DNA of 64,000 nucleotides from NCBI RefSeq assembly GCF_905372115.1, contig NZ_CAJPNR010000006.1, positions 12,630 through 76,629 on the forward strand, in the 5' to 3' direction. Shown here piece by piece: positions 16,824 through 25,869 of this stretch; within the stretch, counting starts at the first letter, position 1; every line of letters starts with the position of its first letter. A program made the translations under genes and the position numbers. The notes under the pieces are model-generated. The model saw only the letters and a list, made by a program, of their open reading frames with translations, was not told where the DNA came from and did not search any database. The DNA is from an uncultured Streptococcus sp. GTDB lineage: Bacteria; Bacillota; Bacilli; Lactobacillales; Streptococcaceae.

Positions 16824-19800
16824 TTACTTATTAAAGATTGATTGCCTGAAGTCGTCTGTTTCACGAAGATAAGCATTGTAAATCTTCTTCTTGAGCAGGT
16901 TTACCCAGCTGGCATCGACACGGCTTGTAGCATTGGCAATGTTGCTCACATCCTCTGCTACTGCTGCGTCCATCAGACTTTGCATATCTGCATAAGAGCG
17001 AATGGTTACTTTCTTAGTACTGTTTGGATTTCTGAGTTCGTACTCGATGGTAATTGGCTTGAGCTTGGTCAGCTGATCAATCCGCTCCTTATACATAGCC
17101 TTCTTGAAGGCTACCCAGGAGTCATATTCACCCTTGAATACATTTTCCAAGACTTTCTGGTCAGTCACGAGACCAACATCTCTTCCGGACCATCCATCCC
17201 ACGTTTTCTTACCTTCATCAAAGGCTTCCTTAGAGTACTTACCAGAAACATAAGGGATAAATCCTTCATGGTAACCCTTGGCTGCTAGCAACTCATAAGC
17301 TGTACGACGGAACATGACATCGCCCGGCGCTCCATTTGGATTGCTCAAGGCTGAGTAGATTGGTGAGAAGAGACTGAGACTGAGGTAGCCATTTCGTCCA
17401 TATCTACCACTGTCCTTGTTCTCCCGACGAGTGATGACATCATTGTCAATCAGAGAGTCAAAAGTCTTCAGCTGCTTGATTTCTTCAGCAGTAAAGCTTC
17501 GCGTCTGGTTTCCAGCATGGGTCTCCTTACCATACTTATCTGTAACATAGTAATTCTCCATCTTCCTGAACCACTGAAGCTTAGCATCATCGCTCTGCTT
17601 CAGCATAGAGGTACCTTCTAGGTAATCTAGGGTGTAAATCATGTCAAACATACCATGGACATAGTGTTGCAGGTCTTCTGCATTTTGAACGCGCTCCTTG
17701 AAGTTATATGTGTGTAGACGCGTCTTAGAATCCTTGTCCACCTTGAAGAGGGTATTGAGTGTAATGGTTGCCTCATCTGCACTTGGAGTGGACTGCAGGA
17801 GTCCGCGAGCATAAAGCTCAGCTCCCAGACCTTCGCGGCGGCCATTGCCCTCAAAGTAAATGCCACCGTCAGAATTATGGGTCATTTCATGCGTGTAGAC
17901 AGAGTTACCATAGTCTTCTAACAATTTAGCTGCATCAAAGTGGGTTACACTTCCTGTAGCATAGGCATTATAGCCCTTGCTAGGATACCACTTGCCGGCT
18001 GGTCCAAAGAATTCCTGCATAGCCAGTGATTTTTTGTCATTAGCTGGAGCCCAATATTTTTGACCATTCTTGTCAACCAATGAGAATCCATCGTAAACCA
18101 GAACAGAACGGAAGAGCTTGTCCTTGCTTTCATCGCTTAGAATCTTATACCAGAAGTCATAGTGATCGCGCTGGTATTCAGCTGTTTTTCTCACTCGGTC
18201 TTCGACAAATTCAGCTAGCTCTGCATCTGTCCGAACCCTGCCATTGGCATCAAGGCGATAACGGTCATAAGCCCCCATGGAGATGGTAGACATATTGGAG
18301 ATAGCATAGACACCCTTCTCAGTCATGGTCAAGAGTGGCAAGAGCATGCCCTTGTGTTCCCAGTTATCAGCAGTAATCTTGTCGTAAACGCCGACAGAAT
18401 ACTTGCTCTTGCCCTCGGCTGCATCCTGAAGCTGTCTAGCTTCTGGCAAATCCGACTCGGCCTCAACGATATAGGCTTTTGTATTGGTCTTGAGCCATTC
18501 ATTATTGCTCTTGTCTGGCAAGAAGAGCTGACGATAGCCTTCTAGATAGTTGAAGAGCCCTCGTTTACCAGTCGCTTCAGAAAGTGAGGCATCATAAGCC
18601 ATATAGTTGTTCTTAGCTTTAAGATTGTTCATGCCTGACTTACCAAGTGAAATGATGGTATCTAATGTTGAAGCATTATGATTTCCAAAGAAGTCAAATT
18701 TATAGGCTGACAAATCCTTGACATTGATATTGTCATAATTAATATTATACCAACGGTTGAGATAGGTTAGACCAAGTAAGAAGGCTTCTTTATTGTCTTT
18801 AATTTGCTGAGCTATATAGTCTGCTACAACATTGCCTTCCGTATTGATAGACTTGTCCATAGCCAGTACCTTGCGTAACTCTTCTGACAGCTTGGTCTTG
18901 ACTTGGTCAAAAGTCGTATCCAGATAGAGATCATCCAAAGAAGTGTCAGCATTTACGCCTAAAACAGTTCGCATAGCTGGCGAATCAAGGACAACCTTGT
19001 TCAATTCCGGCAGCACTTGATTGAGAACTCTGCTATAGTCTGATAGGAAGGCTTCTGGTGTATAAAGAAGGTCTAGGCCATTTACAGTATATTCTGCAAT
19101 TGCCTTATATTTGAAATCTCCCTTATAGGTCAGATTCAGGTAATCAACCGTATTGTCCTCAAAGTGCAACATCAGACGGTTAATTCCGGTCTTGTTGCTA
19201 TTGATATCAGTGATAATCTGGTCGCCCTTCATTGGAACAACATCCAGCAAGTACTCCGTATTGAGCTTGTGATTCTCTGGAAGTTTATTTCCATAAGCAA
19301 CGATGGTCTCCTTATTGTAGAATGGAAGGAGTTTTTCCATGTTAGCATAAGCTATTAAACGGTCTTCTCGGGCATTCTTTTCCTGGGCATAGTTGACAGA
19401 ATAAAGGTTGAGATTCGTGTCTTCCAGCGTGGTCGTAATGTCTAGGCTAGTCAGCTTCTCTTCTGTCTGGTCCAGAGTCAGTGTTGATGTGACAAACTTG
19501 TCATTTTCCAGTGTTTTATTTCCTTCAACGGCATATGCTTCTGTGATACGGTTGTTTTCATATCCCTGATCACCAGAAATACTGTAAACATTTGTTCCGC
19601 TGACATTGCTGATGACATTATCAATCAAGCCATTGAAGTAATTGGAACCAACTACTCCACCGATTTGACCATTCTTAGTAGAGTTTTGAATCTTTCCAGT
19701 TACATAAGAACGGCTGATGCGGGCATTGTTTTCTAAACGGCCAACCAGGCCGCCGAAGCGTTGGTTGTTGGCTCTAGCGCCTGCTAGAATAGTCACATCT

Positions 19801-22800
19801 GCCCTGCTTTGGCTAATCAAGGAGTTTCCTCCCTTAAGATTGGCAACCAAACCACCAACATTGTATTCTTTACCCTGTTTATCATTTGACACGATAGTTC
19901 CAGTAAAGGAGCTATTGGTAATTTGGGTATTGTTAGCAATAACAACCAAACCTGCCACCTGTGAAGCATTTTCTTTTACTTCTACTCTACCTTGAACGGA
20001 AACGTCTGTGATTCGAGCATTTTCTGCATTGCGAGCCAAAGCCGCTGAGTCATAGGTGCCTACAATATTAACCTCTTTCAGGTCCAGATTGGAAATAGAA
20101 GAACCACTCTTGAGGTTTTCAAATAAAGGCTTGGCTAGATTATAAATCGCGTACTGTTTGCCATTATGGTTACCTGTCAGACTGCCTGTGAAGTTCCCTT
20201 TGAGGTAGACATAATCCGCAGGAGCCAGACTGACCTCGCTAGCATCCAAATCTGCTCCCAGAACATAGTTGCCAGCCATATTTTGCTTCATAGCGTCTAC
20301 CAAGCCAGCAAAGCTAGTGTAGACATTTTGCTGACTAGGAACAACTGCCTTACTGATATAGAAGTCATAGCCAGACTTATAGCCTGTCTCACCTTCTTGT
20401 ACCAGCTCAGGCAGAGATACCGTTACCTTATAAACATCCCTGCCATCCTTATGGCTTTCCGCTATGCTGTGAACCGGCAGGAGCATTTCCTTAGATTCAC
20501 TTGATTTGACTTTGACAAAGTAGGTAGACAAATCCGTAGGCATAGAGCTCATGGACACGACGCGCTTAAACTGGTCGTTTTCTTTTCTGTAAAACTCGGC
20601 CGAATCAATATCTCGGAAGGCAATCTTCTTGTATTCCAATTCAAAGTCGCGGCTGTCGGTTTCAAGGTCTGTGAAGCTGCCATTATCCAGTTCATAAGTC
20701 AACTTGGTTTTTAGCGTATAACCTGTGTAGTAGTCTAAGTCGCCAATCTTCAGACTTCCTGCGAAATTGGTAATTGGAAGAGTACGAACAAGCTGATCTC
20801 TCTGGTACAATTCTGCAGTCGCTGAACGGAAGGACTGGGTCTGGTCTTCCAGTCTATATTGGACTGTAATCGACTTATCATCAGGATTTTCTGTCAGACT
20901 TAGAATGGAAACTGTTGGCTTGACTTTAGGTACTCCATTTAGAGCTTCTTTGGCTGCTGTCAGGCTAGCAAAAGCTTGGTTGACCTGCACTTGTGTGGCA
21001 GTTTGATTGTTCAGAACTCCTTCTGCCTTGGCTAATTCGTCAGTATAAGCTGTCTGCTTATCTGAGTCAGCATTTTTATATTTTGGAGCTGCTTTGATAA
21101 TTGGATTTAAATCGTATTCGTTTTGAAGAGCCGTTTTGACAACCTCAAGGCCACTTAACTGTGTCTTGGCTTGATTGATTTGTTCAACAAGCTGGTTGAC
21201 TTCTGCTTGGCTGGCTTGTGATTGATTAAGAATCGCTTGACCTGCTGTCAAAGCAGTATCATAGCTAGATTGATGACTCTGACTATCGTTGAAATAACGT
21301 GCTTGAGCTTTAATCTGATCCGCTTCCGCTAATAGATTGTTCAATCGAATTAAATCGAATTCTTCTAAAGTTTCTACTTTTGGTGCATCATTCGGTACCA
21401 TATTTGGCTTGGCTGTACCTACTTTGACAACTTGCGTTACTGGAGCGAGAGTCTCTTCATTGAACAGTTCTTGACGATCAACTTCTTGATTATTGGAACT
21501 GTAGACACGAGTCTTAATCGTCCGTTCACCTTGCACACCTGGGGTTGCGATTTGACGGGCGTCCTGAGGCAATTCATTGGTGTATTGTTCCTCGATGTTA
21601 AAGGCTATTTTCTCAACACGCGTTTCATCTGTATAAGTCAGTGGATACTCTGGCAAGGCGTCTGTTTTTGGTGCATCATTTGGTACCAAATGTGGCTTAG
21701 CCGTGCCTACTTTGACAACTTGCGTTACTGGCGCTAGAGTTTCCTCATTTGACAGCTCTTGACGTTCAACCTCTTGACCGTTGGAACTGTAGACACGGGT
21801 CTTGATGGTTCGCTCACCTTGCACACCTGGAGTCGCAATTTGGCGAGTACCTTGGACTAGCTCGTCAGTCTCTTCTTCACGAATAGTATAGTTGATTTTC
21901 TCTACGCGCGTTTCATCCGTGTATATTAATGGATACTCTGGCAAAACGTCTGCTTTTGGTGCATCACCTGGTACCATGGTTGGTTTAGCGGTACCGACTT
22001 TGACAACTTGCGTCTCTGGAGCCAAGGTTTCTTCATTGGACAACTCTTGGCGGTCAATTTCTTGTCCATTGGAACTATAGACGCGAGTCTTGATAGTTCT
22101 CTCACCTTCAACACCCGGAGTGGCGATTTGACGGGCATCTCGTACAAGTTCATCCGTCTCTTCTTCACGAATGGTAAAGTTGATTTTCTCTACGCGAGTT
22201 TCATCCGTATAAGTCAGCGGGTACTCTGGCAAAGCGTCTGCTTTTGGTGCATCGTTCGGTACCATGTGCGGCTTAGCTGTTCCGACTTTGACAACTTGCG
22301 TCACTGGAGCTAGTGTTTCCACGTTGGACAACTCTTGGCGATCAATTTCTTGTCCGTTGGAGCTGTAAAAACGAGTTTTGATGGTTCGCTCGCCTTGAAC
22401 ACCTGGAGTTGCGATGTGACGGGCATCTTGTGGTAATTCATCCGTATATTGCTCTTCAATATTGAAGGCTATTTTCTCTACACGCGTTTCATCTGTATAA
22501 GTCAGTGGATACTCTGGCAAGGCGTCTGCTTTTGGTGCATCGTTCGGTACCATATGCGGCTTAGCTGTTCCGACTTTGAAAACTTGCGTTACTGGCGCTA
22601 GAGTCTCTTCATTAGATAGTTCTTGACGTTCAATTTCCTGACCATTGGAGCTGTAGACACGTATCTTGATAGTTCGCTCGCCCTCAACGCCTGGAGTGAC
22701 GATTTGGCGAGTACCTTGGGCTAGCTCGTCCGTTTCTTCTTCACGAATAGTATAGTTGATTTTTTCAACTCTAGTTTCGTCCGTGTAAGTTAGCGGGTAT

Positions 22801-24584
22801 TCTGGTAGTTCTTCAACCTTTGGAGCATCAGCCGGAATCAGGCTTGACTTACTTGTTCCGACCTTAATAATCTGTGTGACTGCTGCAAGAATTTCTTCAT
22901 CTAATAAAACTTGGCGGTCAACTTCTTGGCCATTCGAGGTATAGATACGAGTGGTAATAGCCCGCTCACCCTGTACTCCTGGTGTGACAACTTGGCGACT
23001 GCCTTCTGGAATCTCATCAGTATACTGTTCTTCAACAGAAAAATCTATCTTTTCTCTTCTTGTTTCATCCGTCGCAGTCAGCTCTAATTCTGGGGCTTGA
23101 TGCACGGGTGCTTCATCAGGTGCGGTACCATAAGTTGTTAGTTCCGGAACTTCTTGGACTGGAGCGGTGTCTGGTGTAGTGCCATAAGTTGTTAGTTCTG
23201 GAACTTCTTGGACTGGAGCGGTGTCTGGTGCAGTGCCATAAGTCGTTAGCTCAGGCACTTCTTGAACCGGTGCAGTATTGGGCGTTGTGCCATAGGTCGT
23301 CAATTCTGGGACTTCATTTACAGGTGCGGTATCTGGTGCAGTGCCATATGTTGTCAACTCTGGGACTTCTTGGACTGACGCTGTATCAGGCGTCGTGCCA
23401 TAGGTCGTTAATTCTGGAACTTCATTTACAGGTGCGGTATCTGGTGTCGTACCATAAGTCGTCAATTCCGGGACTTGATGCACTGGTGCTTGTTTTGGTA
23501 TAGATTTTACTGCAGCAGTTCCGACCAACACAATTTCCGAAACTGGCTCTGCAGTTACCTGGTCTGAAACCACTTCGCTTTTTACAATCTCTTTACCTGC
23601 AATATAATTGCGAGTGACAACAGTACGTGTACCAGTGACACCTGCGCGAATGACCTGAGATTGCCCCTCTGCGAGTTCATTTGAATATTGATATTCTGTT
23701 TGATAAGGCAGGACTTGGGTTTGGCTGCTTTCTTGGCTCTTGAATTCGAGTTCTGGTACTTCAGTAACTGGAGAAAGCCGAGCAAATTCACGCTCTTTGG
23801 CAGCAATAATCTCTTTTTCTTGCTCTGTCAGTTTATCTGTTTCAGTAGACACAGGCTTGTTGGCAGTACCCTGATTCCCAGAAAGACTAGCAGATTTACC
23901 TGCCTGCTGATCGACTTCGACAGCTGACAAGTCCTTTTGTGCCGTAGGAAGCTGATGACTTCCTGCTGCGTTCTCCTTGCCCTGTTCACCGCTTTTCAGA
24001 TAGCCAACATATTCGAAACCAGCAATCTCTATAGGCTCAGGCAGCTTATCTCCTACTGTCAAATTCAGCCTTTGATTGTAGGCGGCTAATTCAATATTGG
24101 TCACTGCAAATACAGAAGGAGCTAGGAGAATAGAGCCTAGACCTGTCACCAGCAAAATAGAAGACAGGTACCTCTTGCCATTTCTACCTCGTGCAATTAC
24201 TAAGACTGCTAAAGTCAGCCCAGCAGCTGCAAAAGTTGCTTCCCACAGACTTGAGTAGCCCGTCTTTGGCAAACTTTTTGCCGAAAGCCCCTGGGTCTTT
24301 GGACGGTAAACCAGATAATAAGCATCAGAGTTTTCTTCCACAAACTTTGGAAGCTCCTTAACAACTGCATTCTTCTCAGCTTCAGTGAGTTCGGACTCTA
24401 CTACGTAGTGATACTGGACTGGAACGGTTTTGCCTGCTGAGACTTCTGCAGCCTCAACCGTGCTTATATTTCCCCCTATTGCGGTACTCAAAAAGAAGCT
24501 TCCGATAGTGGCAGAAACCAATCCTACTGATAACTTTCTAAAAGAATAGCGCTGGAGCGTATCACCAGTGATTCTTTTTTCCAT
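16824..24584 (-). CDS. Large surface zinc metalloprotease, M26 family (IgA1 protease/ZmpB-like)
   Basis: This 2586-residue protease has the layout of pneumococcal Iga and ZmpB. It begins with a YSIRK-type signal ('YSFRKLSVG', residues 13-21). LPKTG follows near residue 105 and then two hydrophobic segments (about 115-160), the N-terminal anchoring peculiar to this family. Next are a charged linker, a divergent G5 domain, seven 18-residue repeats (about 370-495), six to seven 96-residue G5 repeats (about 500-1070), an alpha-helical FIVAR-like region and a GLUG/beta-helix region (about 1470-1660). The catalytic HEMTH lies near residue 2230, with a Glu ligand 20 residues further in 'REGLGAE'. 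It cleaves host proteins outside the cell; IgA1 is only one candidate substrate. It has its own promoter region and terminator. Confidence 0.92.
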   Translation of the reverse strand: MEKRITGDTLQRYSFRKLSVGLVSATIGSFFLSTAIGGNISTVEAAEVSAGKTVPVQYHYVVESELTEAEKNAVVKELPKFVEENSDAYYLVYRPKTQGLSAKSLPKTGYSSLWEATFAAAGLTLAVLVIARGRNGKRYLSSILLVTGLGSILLAPSVFAVTNIELAAYNQRLNLTVGDKLPEPIEIAGFEYVGYLKSGEQGKENAAGSHQLPTAQKDLSAVEVDQQAGKSASLSGNQGTANKPVSTETDKLTEQEKEIIAAKEREFARLSPVTEVPELEFKSQESSQTQVLPYQTEYQYSNELAEGQSQVIRAGVTGTRTVVTRNYIAGKEIVKSEVVSDQVTAEPVSEIVLVGTAAVKSIPKQAPVHQVPELTTYGTTPDTAPVNEVPELTTYGTTPDTASVQEVPELTTYGTAPDTAPVNEVPELTTYGTTPNTAPVQEVPELTTYGTAPDTAPVQEVPELTTYGTTPDTAPVQEVPELTTYGTAPDEAPVHQAPELELTATDETRREKIDFSVEEQYTDEIPEGSRQVVTPGVQGERAITTRIYTSNGQEVDRQVLLDEEILAAVTQIIKVGTSKSSLIPADAPKVEELPEYPLTYTDETRVEKINYTIREEETDELAQGTRQIVTPGVEGERTIKIRVYSSNGQEIERQELSNEETLAPVTQVFKVGTAKPHMVPNDAPKADALPEYPLTYTDETRVEKIAFNIEEQYTDELPQDARHIATPGVQGERTIKTRFYSSNGQEIDRQELSNVETLAPVTQVVKVGTAKPHMVPNDAPKADALPEYPLTYTDETRVEKINFTIREEETDELVRDARQIATPGVEGERTIKTRVYSSNGQEIDRQELSNEETLAPETQVVKVGTAKPTMVPGDAPKADVLPEYPLIYTDETRVEKINYTIREEETDELVQGTRQIATPGVQGERTIKTRVYSSNGQEVERQELSNEETLAPVTQVVKVGTAKPHLVPNDAPKTDALPEYPLTYTDETRVEKIAFNIEEQYTNELPQDARQIATPGVQGERTIKTRVYSSNNQEVDRQELFNEETLAPVTQVVKVGTAKPNMVPNDAPKVETLEEFDLIRLNNLLAEADQIKAQARYFNDSQSHQSSYDTALTAGQAILNQSQASQAEVNQLVEQINQAKTQLSGLEVVKTALQNEYDLNPIIKAAPKYKNADSDKQTAYTDELAKAEGVLNNQTATQVQVNQAFASLTAAKEALNGVPKVKPTVSILSLTENPDDKSITVQYRLEDQTQSFRSATAELYQRDQLVRTLPITNFAGSLKIGDLDYYTGYTLKTKLTYELDNGSFTDLETDSRDFELEYKKIAFRDIDSAEFYRKENDQFKRVVSMSSMPTDLSTYFVKVKSSESKEMLLPVHSIAESHKDGRDVYKVTVSLPELVQEGETGYKSGYDFYISKAVVPSQQNVYTSFAGLVDAMKQNMAGNYVLGADLDASEVSLAPADYVYLKGNFTGSLTGNHNGKQYAIYNLAKPLFENLKSGSSISNLDLKEVNIVGTYDSAALARNAENARITDVSVQGRVEVKENASQVAGLVVIANNTQITNSSFTGTIVSNDKQGKEYNVGGLVANLKGGNSLISQSRADVTILAGARANNQRFGGLVGRLENNARISRSYVTGKIQNSTKNGQIGGVVGSNYFNGLIDNVISNVSGTNVYSISGDQGYENNRITEAYAVEGNKTLENDKFVTSTLTLDQTEEKLTSLDITTTLEDTNLNLYSVNYAQEKNAREDRLIAYANMEKLLPFYNKETIVAYGNKLPENHKLNTEYLLDVVPMKGDQIITDINSNKTGINRLMLHFEDNTVDYLNLTYKGDFKYKAIAEYTVNGLDLLYTPEAFLSDYSRVLNQVLPELNKVVLDSPAMRTVLGVNADTSLDDLYLDTTFDQVKTKLSEELRKVLAMDKSINTEGNVVADYIAQQIKDNKEAFLLGLTYLNRWYNINYDNINVKDLSAYKFDFFGNHNASTLDTIISLGKSGMNNLKAKNNYMAYDASLSEATGKRGLFNYLEGYRQLFLPDKSNNEWLKTNTKAYIVEAESDLPEARQLQDAAEGKSKYSVGVYDKITADNWEHKGMLLPLLTMTEKGVYAISNMSTISMGAYDRYRLDANGRVRTDAELAEFVEDRVRKTAEYQRDHYDFWYKILSDESKDKLFRSVLVYDGFSLVDKNGQKYWAPANDKKSLAMQEFFGPAGKWYPSKGYNAYATGSVTHFDAAKLLEDYGNSVYTHEMTHNSDGGIYFEGNGRREGLGAELYARGLLQSTPSADEATITLNTLFKVDKDSKTRLHTYNFKERVQNAEDLQHYVHGMFDMIYTLDYLEGTSMLKQSDDAKLQWFRKMENYYVTDKYGKETHAGNQTRSFTAEEIKQLKTFDSLIDNDVITRRENKDSGRYGRNGYLSLSLFSPIYSALSNPNGAPGDVMFRRTAYELLAAKGYHEGFIPYVSGKYSKEAFDEGKKTWDGWSGRDVGLVTDQKVLENVFKGEYDSWVAFKKAMYKERIDQLTKLKPITIEYELRNPNSTKKVTIRSYADMQSLMDAAVAEDVSNIANATSRVDASWVNLLKKKIYNAYLRETDDFRQSIFNK
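21370..23075 (-). repeat. Tandem 288-bp repeats encoding G5 domains
   Basis: The conserved tract around 'RVYSSNGQE' recurs every 288 bp (96 codons), for example near 21503, 21791 and 22079. Six close copies and one divergent copy can be counted. Each contains a G5-type domain ('GVxGERTIKTRVYSSNGQE'). The near-identity of copies suggests recent duplication and a likely length polymorphism. Edges are approximate. Confidence 0.85.
23101..23486 (-). repeat. Tandem 54-bp repeats encoding 18-residue Pro/Thr-rich units
   Basis: Seven copies of an 18-residue unit with the core 'VPELTTYGT(T/A)PDTAPV' lie in frame in the M26 protease, each 54 bp long. They lack predicted globular structure and probably form an extended stalk. 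Copy number is likely to vary between strains. Confidence 0.9.
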
Positions 24585-24736
24585 AATAATTCCCTTTTTT
24601 CCATATAATAATCTCTTAAAATTTTACAGAATTTCCTAAAAAAATTCAATGCTTTTGCTTAAAAATATATCTTTGAAGGTTGAAATCATCATGTTTTTAA
24701 ACAGCTAGAAAATAGTGTTCATTTTTACCTGAAAAA

Positions 24737-24775
24737 TTAAAAAACAAATCTTCAATTAGAAAATCTGTTTTTTAA
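24737..24775 (-). terminator. Terminator of the lipid operon
   Basis: An A/T-rich imperfect inverted repeat (24737-24753 with 24759-24775; the two differing pairs are G-U compatible) lies 20 bases after the last gene. It ends in a T-run on the minus strand. Confidence 0.7.
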
Positions 24776-24795
24776 AATGTGATTTATTTTGTTAG

Positions 24796-25869
24796 TCAGG
24801 AGTTCAAATCCAATTCAAAGAGACCATAATCATGCTTGTCTCCCTGCAATTCCGCTGCATAGTGACGCGTGACGGTTTTTTGATGAATCAAGGCACCGAT
24901 AGCTGAAGCCTGTCGCTTCTGTGCTTCTTTAAAAATCGGATAGGCCAAGGCAGAGCCCAATCCCAAAAATTGCTCATCTACTCCTAGATACATAATCATA
25001 TAGCGTTTTGGAAAACGCTTGATCCAAAAAAGTTTAGCCAGGTTGAGCGGAGTCAGTTTTTGATAAACCAGAGAACCGTAGTCCGGCATGGCAATCAGAA
25101 AACCAGCTAGCTTGCCCTCCTTATAAGCTAGTTTAACCATAGAAAAATCAAGAATGTACTGGTATTTTTGAAAAATCTGACTGAACTGCTGACTGGAAAT
25201 TGACCGATAAATTGGAAAATTTTGATAGAGGCGATTGAGGAGCTCAAAAACCTGCAGCGAAGCTTGATCCCACTCCTGCTTCTTTGAAGAGCAAATGGTG
25301 AATCCTGCTTCTTCAAAAGACTCAAAGCGATGAGCTAGCTTGTCCTGATGAGTTTGATTGCTTACCTTGGGATAAAAATTGGACAGATAGCGCTCCTTGA
25401 GCTCGAAACCAGCAGCCTGCCATAGCTCAGGATAATAGTCTGGATTATGAGGTTCTCCAGTAAAAGGGAGCTCCTCTGTTCCAGTCAGCTGCATTCGATA
25501 ACCCAGCCAAAAGCTTGCCTGTACGGGGCCGATAATGCTGCTAGCTCCTAGACTGCGGGCGAAACCTGCTAAATGCTCGATAAAAGCAGATGAAATCTGC
25601 TGGTCATTGATCGACTCGAAAAATCCCAAGTAAGCAGCCTCATCATCTGGATAGAAGGTCAGAAGGCCTCGAATACAAGAACGACCGTCCTCATAGCCAA
25701 TAAAGGCATAGGTTTCTAAGTCAGAACTCAGCGGGTGACTGCCCTCAATCAAAGATAACTCTTCCTCTTCCGACTGCATAAGGTGGTCTGGCTGGTAAAT
25801 CCGCTTGGGCAGGGCTAGAAAATCGTCCAGCTCTACAGTATTGGGTTTGACTGGTTTAATTTCCAGCAT
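24796..25869 (-). CDS. GNAT-like acyltransferase, last gene of the lipid operon
   Basis: This 357-residue protein has a GNAT-like pattern: an N-terminal half with 'YLGFFESINDQQ' and 'GASSIIGPVQASFWLG', a middle 'HNPDYYPELWQAAGF', and a C-terminal acetyl-CoA-binding-like 'YLGVDEQFLGLGSALAYPIF'. It recalls the widespread ~370-residue GNAT-related proteins with 'FGFFES' and 'NPPYYPEL' motifs, usually of unknown substrate. No membrane segment is seen. Its ATG overlaps the upstream dikinase-like gene by 14 bases. Its position as the last step in a lipid operon suggests N- or O-acylation of the lipid product, but this is inference. Confidence 0.7.
   Translation of the reverse strand: MLEIKPVKPNTVELDDFLALPKRIYQPDHLMQSEEEELSLIEGSHPLSSDLETYAFIGYEDGRSCIRGLLTFYPDDEAAYLGFFESINDQQISSAFIEHLAGFARSLGASSIIGPVQASFWLGYRMQLTGTEELPFTGEPHNPDYYPELWQAAGFELKERYLSNFYPKVSNQTHQDKLAHRFESFEEAGFTICSSKKQEWDQASLQVFELLNRLYQNFPIYRSISSQQFSQIFQKYQYILDFSMVKLAYKEGKLAGFLIAMPDYGSLVYQKLTPLNLAKLFWIKRFPKRYMIMYLGVDEQFLGLGSALAYPIFKEAQKRQASAIGALIHQKTVTRHYAAELQGDKHDYGLFELDLNS

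Noticed and set aside
23189..23503. Open frame antisense to the 54-bp repeats
   Set aside because: It arises from the repeat structure of the metalloprotease gene and has no start signal or family similarity.
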